NCBI GenBank assembly: GCA_002436205.1
Contig: DJKT01000063.1
Coordinates: 1-5,214 of the forward strand
Direction of reading: 5' to 3'
DNA length: 5,214 nt
Origin: Candidatus Peribacter sp. UBA6535
Lineage (GTDB): Bacteria; Patescibacteriota; Gracilibacteria; Peribacterales; Peribacteraceae
Shown piece by piece: positions 1-5,214 of this stretch. How positions within the stretch are numbered: position 1 is the stretch's first letter; each line of letters starts with the position of its first letter. The notes beneath the pieces were generated by a model. That model saw only the letters and a program-made list of their open reading frames with translations. It searched no databases and was not told the origin of the DNA. The position numbers and the translations under genes are program-made.

Positions 1-1275
1 CTCAACATCCTTCAGTGTTGCCTTTAAGTCATCTACTTGTGCTTGCGCCTTAACAACGGCTTCATCTGCAGCTTTCTGTACATCCTTGGCTTCTTTCAGT
101 TGTGTATCCAGCTTTGCCCTTCCCTCTTTATCATTTGGATCCAGGGCTGCAATTTGCTTCTCTACCTTCTTCACATTCTCTCCCGCTTCTGTTGCATCCT
201 GCTTTGCGTTGAGTAAATCATTTTCTGCACTGGTGATATTTCTACCAATCTTTTCTTTCTGACCTGTCAGATTATTCTGCGCTTCGCTTACCGGTATTTC
301 TTTGTCACTCTTTGCAAAATCTTCGTATGTAGTTTTGGATTGATCTGCATTAGAGACTTTCTCATCTGGCTTTGTAAGCCCTAGCTCAATACCAAGCTCT
401 TTAAGAAGCTCTTCGATAGCTGCAAAGAATTCTTTCAGAACCTCTGCAAATGACTTTGGTTTGTCTTTGGCATCTTCTTTTCCTTCCGTAGTCTCTTTTC
501 CTTTATCTATTAATTCAATAAATTCTTGAATATCTTTTTCGATTGCGGGAGAAGTTGATTTTACTTTTTTTATAAGCCATTCTTTCGCCTCTTTATCAGA
601 AAGTGGTGGCTCCATAGCTGTAAGTTCTATAGCTGCACTGCCTAATGCTTGCCTAAACTCCGTCTTCATAAGCATCGCCTTCACGTCTTTTGATTTCTCT
701 GCAGGAATATTGAACTGTTTACATAGATGGTTGCTTGCAATGTCTGCAAGTTCATCTTCTGTGAGCGTTTCTGATGCCCCCTCCTTCTTTCTATTGGCTT
801 CAAGTTCATCAGCCATTTCATTAAGAATTTTCGCTGCATTACCCTTAAGTTTTTTTGCTTGGCTTCGTAAGTGATCTATGACCTCTTGCCTGTTTTGTGA
901 AGAGTTATCTGGACTTTTTTCATCTCCATCCGTTAATTGCTGTGCATTCTCTGCTGCATCTGCACTAGAGCGCAGTGATGCTGCATCATGTTGCAAGGTT
1001 TGTAAATTCTCCGGATCATTCTTTGCCATCTGATCAAACTTCTTTGCCATGGCACGCAAGCGTGCTACGACATTGCCTTTGTTTCCCTCTACCTCTGTAT
1101 TGGCTTTCTTTAGCTCATCTTCGACAAGTTGTTCTGGGTTTTCTACGTCGATATTCTCCTGCTCTGCAGCTTCTGGAGCTGCATCTTGCGTCTCTGCAGA
1201 CTCTGTACCATCACCACCCATCTCCGGTCCTGCTGGGCCAAAGTGTAAGAGCCGGCGTTCAGAAAAAAATCGCAT
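1..1275 (-). CDS. Acidic, alanine/lysine/glutamate-rich coiled-coil protein of unknown function, 3' end beyond window
   Basis: An unbroken minus-strand frame of 425 codons starts at the ATG at 1275-1273 and is still open at base 1, so the C-terminus is not visible. I do not recognise the family. The N-terminus (MRFFSERRLLHFGPAGPEMG) has charged residues and no hydrophobic run, so there is no signal peptide or membrane anchor, and the visible part looks cytoplasmic. Residues 22-60 are acidic and probably disordered. Residues 69-165 are helical and contain two similar blocks, V-x-x-x-LR-x-x-AKK, at 69-80 and 132-143. Residues 170-245 look like a compact helical domain with the only Cys (185) and only Trp (233). 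Residues 274-300 form an amphipathic helix. From about 329 to the edge the sequence is heptad-like coiled coil. It starts two bases after the stop of the upstream gene and has no Shine-Dalgarno sequence, so translation is probably coupled. A structural or scaffolding role is possible, but function is unknown. Confidence 0.85.
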   Translation of the reverse strand, partial: MRFFSERRLLHFGPAGPEMGGDGTESAETQDAAPEAAEQENIDVENPEQLVEDELKKANTEVEGNKGNVVARLRAMAKKFDQMAKNDPENLQTLQHDAASLRSSADAAENAQQLTDGDEKSPDNSSQNRQEVIDHLRSQAKKLKGNAAKILNEMADELEANRKKEGASETLTEDELADIASNHLCKQFNIPAEKSKDVKAMLMKTEFRQALGSAAIELTAMEPPLSDKEAKEWLIKKVKSTSPAIEKDIQEFIELIDKGKETTEGKEDAKDKPKSFAEVLKEFFAAIEELLKELGIELGLTKPDEKVSNADQSKTTYEDFAKSDKEIPVSEAQNNLTGQKEKIGRNITSAENDLLNAKQDATEAGENVKKVEKQIAALDPNDKEGRAKLDTQLKEAKDVQKAADEAVVKAQAQVDDLKATLKDVE

Positions 1276-1277
1276 GA

Positions 1278-1625
1278 TTATTCGTTAAAGATATTTTCAA
1301 GTTCCTGGAGCCTTGCTTGTTCTATAGTAGTCACACGTCCTTCGGCTGACTCTTTGAGTGCTTTCTCAAACTGACGTACTTGGGTTTCCATAGAGGCAAA
1401 GTAGTGATCACGTTTTTCTCTGTAAGCAACTACTGCCGCTCTATATCTTTCCATGCGCGCTACATGCTCCTCCGAAGTTTCATCTGCATACTTTTCTTTG
1501 AGAGAGGCGACATTATCCGACACAAGGTCCGGCTCTATCTGTCCCATCAACACATCAAAAAATTCCTTTCCATTCATAGGAAGTTTAGGAAGATCAGGGA
1601 TTTGAAGACCAGTATCATCTGGCAT
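1278..1625 (-). CDS. Small charged helical protein of unknown function (115 aa)
   Basis: The minus-strand frame begins at ATG 1625-1623 (MPDDTGLQIPDLPKLPMNG) and ends at TAA 1280-1278. The frame is open further upstream to an ATG at 1724, but that would add 33 residues encoded by the promoter and hairpins between 1657 and 1708, so the inner start is preferred. The protein has a short proline-containing N-terminal segment (residues 1-16). A mostly helical region follows, with a conserved-looking core around residues 17-33 (GKEFFDVLMGQIEPDL) and then a highly charged helix to the C-terminus. It has no Cys, signal peptide, membrane segment or known catalytic motif. It is the first gene of a probable two-gene unit with the coiled-coil gene that follows. 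An AAGGAG lies 25 bases before the ATG, too far for normal ribosome placement, and no nearer Shine-Dalgarno sequence exists. I do not recognise the family; that the gene is real is likely from its composition and spacing. Confidence 0.78.
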   Translation of the reverse strand: MPDDTGLQIPDLPKLPMNGKEFFDVLMGQIEPDLVSDNVASLKEKYADETSEEHVARMERYRAAVVAYREKRDHYFASMETQVRQFEKALKESAEGRVTTIEQARLQELENIFNE

Positions 1626-1656
1626 AAAATGTGTGTTTGTATGGAATTTTCTCCTT

Positions 1657-1685
1657 ATTATAGCAAAATAAGCCAACTTGAACAA
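1657..1685 (-). promoter_or_regulatory. Sigma-70-type extended -10 promoter for the small helical protein operon
   Basis: On the minus strand a perfect extended -10, TGCTATAAT, lies at 1665-1657 (hexamer at 1662-1657). Exactly 17 bases upstream sits TTGTTC (1685-1680), which matches the first three bases of the TTGACA consensus. Transcription would start near 1650, leaving about 25 untranslated bases before the ATG at 1625. The promoter lies in the gap after mfd, so the two downstream genes probably have their own transcript. The spacer contains one arm of an 11-bp inverted repeat, which could allow regulation. The call rests on consensus match and position only. Confidence 0.65.
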
Positions 1686-1708
1686 TGTAGAGAAGCGAAG
1701 TTGGCTTA
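1669..1708. repeat. Perfect 11-bp inverted repeat, terminator-like or operator, overlapping the promoter
   Basis: The arms TAAGCCAACTT (1669-1679) and AAGTTGGCTTA (1698-1708) are perfect reverse complements separated by 18 bases. Read leftward, the hairpin is followed by TTTTGC, so it could act as a second, weak terminator for mfd transcripts. Its low-coordinate arm occupies most of the -35/-10 spacer of the predicted promoter, and the -35 hexamer lies in the loop. A DNA-level role as a repressor or activator site is therefore equally possible. The 18-base loop is long for an intrinsic terminator. Read rightward it has no U-tract. Confidence 0.7.
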
Positions 1709-1722
1709 CTACAGCACCAAAC

Positions 1723-1750
1723 AAACTGTTGTAAAAAATAACAACAGTTT
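1723..1750 (-). terminator. Probable intrinsic terminator of mfd
   Basis: It begins 7 bases past the mfd stop codon in the direction of transcription. A perfect 10-bp inverted repeat, AAACTGTTGT and ACAACAGTTT, encloses an 8-base loop. The leftward transcript then continues TTTGTTTGG-like from the end of the stem, giving a moderate U-rich tail. The stem has only three G-C pairs, so it is weak by thermodynamic standards; the placement directly after mfd is the main support. Confidence 0.55.
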
Positions 1751-1757
1751 TATAATA

Positions 1758-4700
1758 TTACTTCTTCTTTTTGGGCTTCTTGCGCTCAAGAGAAGTGATA
1801 TGTTTGGTAAGTTCTCCGATCCATTCAATGTCACTTTTCGTCTTTGCAGAAAGCTGATCAAAGTAGATCTTGAGCATCGACCCACTGATGCGCCACTGCG
1901 AACTGACTTTAAGAATTTCCATAATCTCTTTCGCAGTAACAGAGGGGTGTAGTGTCAGTACCACCTCTTGCTTTCCAGCAGCGTCATCCATTTTTACACG
2001 CATAACCCCACCACGACGACACGCAATTTTTAAGCGTAAGATCGCAAGAAGGTTTTCGACACTATCGGGTAGTGTTCCGTATTCCTCTTTAAGGTCTTGT
2101 TCAAATTCTTTGAGAATTGTTTCGTCTTCACTTCCTGCAAGTTTTTGATAGACCGAGATACGCTCTTGTTCGTCGGGGACGTAATAACTCGGGATCATCG
2201 CCTGCACCGGAAGGAGAATTTCAACATTGATCTCTTCTTCTATCTCTCCCTTGCGGCCGGACTTCAAGTCTTCCACTGCAGCTTTGAGCATGCGCAAATA
2301 GTGGCTGACTCCAACGGTGTGCATTGTTCCAGATTGTGACGCACCCAAAATTTCTCCCGCTCCACGAATCTCAAGATCACGCATTGCAACTTGGAAACCG
2401 CTTCCCAATTCACACGCCTCCACAATAGCACGCAAACGCTTGCGTGCGTCGTCTTTAAGCTTGGCACCATGGTAGAGGAAGTACGCATGTGCCTGTGTCT
2501 TAGAACGCCCTACACGACCTCGAAGTTGATAGAGCTGTGCGAGACCAAAACATTCTGCAGCGTTGACTACCAGTGTATTGGCCCTAGGAAGGTCGATACC
2601 GTTTTCGATAATTGTTGAGCTGACGAGCACATCAAATTTTCCTTCTTTAAATTCGTTGATACGCTTTTCAAGCTCATCAGGTTTCAACTGTCCATGTCCG
2701 ACAATAAATTTTCCGTTTGGAATAAGTTCGCGCAACTTGTCTGCAAACGCATCAATTGTTTCTACGCGGTTATGCAATACATACACCTGACCATCTCGTT
2801 TAAGTTCGTATTCAATCGCCTGTTTTATGAGGCCATCAGAATACTTTCGTACTTCGGTGATGATAGGCAGACGACCGGGTGGCGGTGTGGTAATTGTCGA
2901 AATATCACGCAGTTTATGTAAGCCCAAATTTAGTGTGCGAGGAATAGGAGTCGCTGTGAGTGTGAGGATATCGACATTGGCACGCATCTCCTTAAACCGC
3001 TCTTTTTGCTGCACACCAAAGCGCTGCTCTTCATCTACTATCACCAGTCCCAGATTCAAAAACTCAATATCAGGCTGCAGGAGTCTGTGCGTTCCGATCA
3101 CAATATCAATATCCCCTTTGCGCAGTTTTTCGAGTGTAACTTTTTGCTGTGCAGGAGTACGGAATCGACTCATAACATCGATGCGCACATTAAAGTCCGC
3201 CATACGTTTGGAAAAGTTTTCGAGGTGTTGTGACGCGAGGATTGTAATGGGAGCTACCACCGCAACCTGTTTCCCATCACGCACTGCCTTAAATGCGGCA
3301 CGCATTGCAACTTCTGTTTTCCCAAATCCAACATCACCACAGACAAGTCTATCCATGGGATGATCGTTTTCCATATCCGCTTTAATATCTTCTATCGCTT
3401 TTGTCTGGCCGGGAGTTTCTTGATAGGGAAACGCCTCATCAAAGCGTTTCATTTCTTTGTCATCATCTCCATACGAATACCCCCTCGCCTTTGCACGCTT
3501 GGCATAAAGATCCAAAAGCTCTTGTGCGATCTTCTGCGTCTCTTCGTGCATCTTCTGCGTTACCTTCTTCCACTCGTTCGTTCCCAGGCGTGTGAGGAGC
3601 GGCTCTTGGCCTTCTTCGTGCACAAACTTACTCAGCTTGTCTGCTTGGTCTACAGGGACAAACAACTTGTCCCCCTCCGCGTACGTCAGCTCTAGGTATT
3701 CCCGTTCGGTTCCATCAATATCTTTCTGTGTCATCCCCTCAAAGTGTCCGATACCATGCTCCATGTGCACGACGTAATCTCCCGGGACAAGTGAGGTAAT
3801 AAAATCGAGAGCGAGTTTTTGCACACTACGATTTTTTCCGGTTTTCTTGAGTGAAAAGATCTCACGATCTGTAAGAAGTGCACATTGTAAATCTGGATTT
3901 TGGAGACTGTGTGGAAGTAAATCATTTTGCTGCGCACCTACTAAGGTAATCGCCCCCTTTCTTCTCTCATCTTTTACACTAAAGGGAATATGCTCCTCTT
4001 CGCAAATACCCCGCAGTTCATCTATCCGTTTGGTGACAACAACGAGTGACCAATCCTGTTGCAACTTATCCCGCACATCGTTTAAGAAATCTGTTAATGT
4101 GTAAAATTTAAGAACAGAAAGATAGCGCATGTGCATGTGGTTCTCTTGAGATTCTGGGAATGATGTAAATCGCAATGTCAAAGATGTAAGCGAGGGCTCT
4201 ATATCATCTTGATCATCTAAAATTATAAGGTGGTCGCGTGGAATCTGATCTTTAAGTGTCGCGGTGTCCTCATATAAAACCGGGAATACCTCGAGTGGAT
4301 CGCTCCACTTTTCTGTCTTCGAAAGATCCTCTGCATCTACAGCAAGAATATTTTCCACTGCATCAAACTCTAGAGAGATGCGAAACGTATGCAGTGATTG
4401 AATGGGGAAAATATCAAATGTATCTCCGGTACGCCTATATTCACCAGGGTTGAGGTATAAATCTTCACCATGGCTATAACCAAGACCAATAAGTGTTTCG
4501 ACTACCTCTGTAAAGTTAATCTTCTGCCCCTCTTTCAGAATCAGCTTTCGCTCATGGAGATCTGTAAACTTGGGAAAAGGAGCATCCCATGTACTACGAT
4601 CACAAACAAAGGTCTCTGTATGATCCTCCTGCATAAAGCGGAGAAACGCCTGTAGAGAATCTGCAACAATCTCTCCATTCTCATTCTCGATAGGCTCCAA

Positions 4701-4931
4701 CCGCTCAATCTCTACTCCAAAGAAATGTAACCAGTGCGATAGTGCCTCAACATTCACCTCTTTGTCTGTTACTACCAAAGATGCCCTTGGTGTGTGGGAA
4801 TATATTGCACTAATTAAAAGTGCTTTTGCGGTTTCATTGGAAGTCCCGGATACAATAAGACGCCGCTTGTCACCAAGCAGTTGGTCTAAGTCCCTATGGG
4901 TGTTTTTCCCTACAAGGAGTGAGGGGTGCAT
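1758..4931 (-). CDS. mfd: Mfd, transcription-repair coupling factor (complete, 1057 aa)
   Basis: Mfd is a cytoplasmic DNA translocase that pushes or removes RNA polymerase stalled at DNA damage and recruits UvrA for nucleotide excision repair. The degenerate UvrB-like N-terminal module covers residues 1-250, with SGTSNETAKA in place of a working Walker A. A D3-like segment is near 285-360. The RNA polymerase-interacting CarD-like domain is at about 381-440 (VVHMEHGIGHFEGM). The RecG-like motor has Walker A GDVGFGKTE (532-540), DEEQRFGV (633-640), LTATPIPRTL (658-667), STIIENGIDLP (772-782) and QLRGRVGRS (802-810). The C-terminal TRCF domain spans about 895-1000 and ends in a lysine-rich tail. 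All motor motifs are intact. The protein is about 90 residues shorter than E. coli Mfd, and the missing part falls between the UvrB-like module and D3. The ATG at 4931 gives an N-terminus of normal length but has no Shine-Dalgarno sequence. The stop is TAA. It lies 58 bases after dnaN and is probably cotranscribed with it. Confidence 0.99.
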   Translation of the reverse strand: MHPSLLVGKNTHRDLDQLLGDKRRLIVSGTSNETAKALLISAIYSHTPRASLVVTDKEVNVEALSHWLHFFGVEIERLEPIENENGEIVADSLQAFLRFMQEDHTETFVCDRSTWDAPFPKFTDLHERKLILKEGQKINFTEVVETLIGLGYSHGEDLYLNPGEYRRTGDTFDIFPIQSLHTFRISLEFDAVENILAVDAEDLSKTEKWSDPLEVFPVLYEDTATLKDQIPRDHLIILDDQDDIEPSLTSLTLRFTSFPESQENHMHMRYLSVLKFYTLTDFLNDVRDKLQQDWSLVVVTKRIDELRGICEEEHIPFSVKDERRKGAITLVGAQQNDLLPHSLQNPDLQCALLTDREIFSLKKTGKNRSVQKLALDFITSLVPGDYVVHMEHGIGHFEGMTQKDIDGTEREYLELTYAEGDKLFVPVDQADKLSKFVHEEGQEPLLTRLGTNEWKKVTQKMHEETQKIAQELLDLYAKRAKARGYSYGDDDKEMKRFDEAFPYQETPGQTKAIEDIKADMENDHPMDRLVCGDVGFGKTEVAMRAAFKAVRDGKQVAVVAPITILASQHLENFSKRMADFNVRIDVMSRFRTPAQQKVTLEKLRKGDIDIVIGTHRLLQPDIEFLNLGLVIVDEEQRFGVQQKERFKEMRANVDILTLTATPIPRTLNLGLHKLRDISTITTPPPGRLPIITEVRKYSDGLIKQAIEYELKRDGQVYVLHNRVETIDAFADKLRELIPNGKFIVGHGQLKPDELEKRINEFKEGKFDVLVSSTIIENGIDLPRANTLVVNAAECFGLAQLYQLRGRVGRSKTQAHAYFLYHGAKLKDDARKRLRAIVEACELGSGFQVAMRDLEIRGAGEILGASQSGTMHTVGVSHYLRMLKAAVEDLKSGRKGEIEEEINVEILLPVQAMIPSYYVPDEQERISVYQKLAGSEDETILKEFEQDLKEEYGTLPDSVENLLAILRLKIACRRGGVMRVKMDDAAGKQEVVLTLHPSVTAKEIMEILKVSSQWRISGSMLKIYFDQLSAKTKSDIEWIGELTKHITSLERKKPKKKK

Positions 4932-4933
4932 AA

Positions 4934-4961
4934 TACAATGTAAAATCTACAATATAAAATT
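4934..4961. repeat. Two-copy 14-bp imperfect tandem repeat just upstream of mfd
   Basis: The + strand reads TACAATGTAAAATC then TACAATATAAAATT, identical at 12 of 14 positions, in the 58-base AT-rich gap between dnaN and mfd. Read leftward, the gap also holds weak -10-like strings: TATATT, and TACATT just before the ATG. Neither has a convincing -35 element at the right distance. The repeat may be a regulator site, a remnant of slippage or simply low-complexity AT-rich DNA. Confidence 0.4.
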
Positions 4962-4989
4962 TGTAAACTGTGCGGTGATAAATCTTTGG

Positions 4990-5214
4990 TTATTCCTGAA
5001 TGCGAAGCGGCATAATCAAATGCAGCAAATTCTCATTCGATGGAACATGAAAGACGGCTGGATGCATACTATCTGTTAAGTGCATCTCGACAACATCATC
5101 ATCCACGTGCCCAAGGAAATCAAGTAAATATGAGGAGCTTAAAGCGATTTTATTATCCTCACCGGTAAGTTCTATATCAAGTGTTGCTTCATCACGACCT
5201 GCTTGGGTATGAGG
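4990..5214 (-). CDS. dnaN: DnaN, DNA polymerase III sliding clamp (beta), C-terminal 74 residues only
   Basis: The beta clamp is a ring-shaped dimer that holds DNA polymerase III and other DNA-handling proteins on the template. The minus-strand frame enters from the right edge and ends at TAA 4992-4990; the start is outside the window. The fragment corresponds to the end of the third clamp domain. QAGRDEATLDIELTGE, then IALSSSYLLDFLGHVDDD, then EMHLTDSMHPAVF match the order and spacing of E. coli DnaN (SYVLDVLNAL, then MMLTDSVSS). It closes with LLHLIMPLRIQE, the counterpart of the YVVMPMRL tail of E. coli with a few extra residues. This tail forms part of the hydrophobic pocket that binds clamp partners, and its M-P-x-R core is kept. 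mfd follows after 58 bases on the same strand with no obvious terminator between them, so readthrough is likely. Confidence 0.96.
   Translation of the reverse strand, partial: PHTQAGRDEATLDIELTGEDNKIALSSSYLLDFLGHVDDDVVEMHLTDSMHPAVFHVPSNENLLHLIMPLRIQE

Noticed and set aside
560..860. Two A7 runs in the coding strand of the coiled-coil gene as programmed frameshift sites
   Set aside because: They fit the slippery pattern, but no downstream structure or meaningful alternative frame was seen, and the main frame stays open well past them.
1..1275. Many recurring CTGCA/TCTGCA strings across the left third as a dispersed repeat
   Set aside because: They follow from frequent GCA-GA alanine-acidic codon pairs in a protein rich in Ala, Glu and Asp, with irregular spacing.
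975..1288. Two overlapping plus-strand frames of 100 and 79 codons
   Set aside because: Both lie opposite the start of the coiled-coil gene, whose minus-strand frame is continuous for 425 codons and has consistent protein-like composition.
1626..1724. N-terminal extension of the small protein to the ATG at 1724
   Set aside because: The extra 33 codons would be encoded by the promoter and the 11-bp inverted repeat, and a transcript from that promoter would not contain them.
1751..1756. TATAAT on the plus strand as a rightward promoter
   Set aside because: It would transcribe antisense into the end of mfd, and the sequence upstream is hairpin with no clear -35 element; a chance match in AT-rich DNA is enough.
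1758..1790. Lysine-codon run at the end of mfd as a frameshift signal
   Set aside because: The run is CCC AAA AAG in the reading frame, which is not a slippery heptamer; a short basic tail is a sufficient explanation.
1380..1952. A 190-codon plus-strand frame across the small gene, the gap and the end of mfd
   Set aside because: It is antisense to two supported genes, crosses both hairpins and the promoter, and encodes an irregular Cys/Phe/Arg-rich product with no recognisable motif.
2827..3363. A 178-codon plus-strand frame inside mfd
   Set aside because: It lies fully opposite the conserved helicase motor of mfd; its Ser/Arg/Thr-rich composition is that of an antisense shadow.

Overview
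The window reads as ordinary bacterial chromosome with all four genes on the minus strand. In transcription order (right to left) they are: the 3' end of dnaN (DNA polymerase sliding clamp, cut by the right edge), a complete mfd (transcription-repair coupling factor), a small helical protein of unknown function, and the first 425 codons of an acidic, coiled-coil-rich protein of unknown function that runs off the left edge. No RNA gene, insertion sequence, CRISPR array or phage gene was seen.

The organism cannot be fixed from this sequence. Every visible stop is TAA. The long mfd frame contains no in-frame TGA, so nothing suggests TGA recoding. Mfd carries the DEEQ form of helicase motif II, as in Bacillus, and is about 90 residues shorter than the E. 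coli protein. None of the three visible starts has a well-placed Shine-Dalgarno sequence, and the two downstream proteins are small-protein and coiled-coil types I cannot place. This mixture would fit a candidate-phylum (Patescibacteria/CPR-like) bacterium, but that is a weak inference from style rather than a marker-gene result.

Layout. 4990-5214 is the dnaN C-terminus. 4932-4989 is a 58-base AT-rich gap holding a two-copy 14-bp tandem repeat. 1758-4931 is mfd. 1626-1757 is a 132-base gap with two perfect inverted repeats and a strong extended -10 promoter pointing leftward. 1278-1625 is the small helical protein. 1-1275 is the coiled-coil protein, starting 2 bases after the preceding stop.

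How it works together. dnaN and mfd are genome-maintenance genes and may share a transcript that ends in the 1626-1757 gap. The last two genes appear to form a separate, translationally coupled unit with its own promoter. This unit is the least explained part of the window. The Mfd itself is worth a look because a segment of its UvrB-like module is missing, and two of three residues thought to contact UvrA are replaced.
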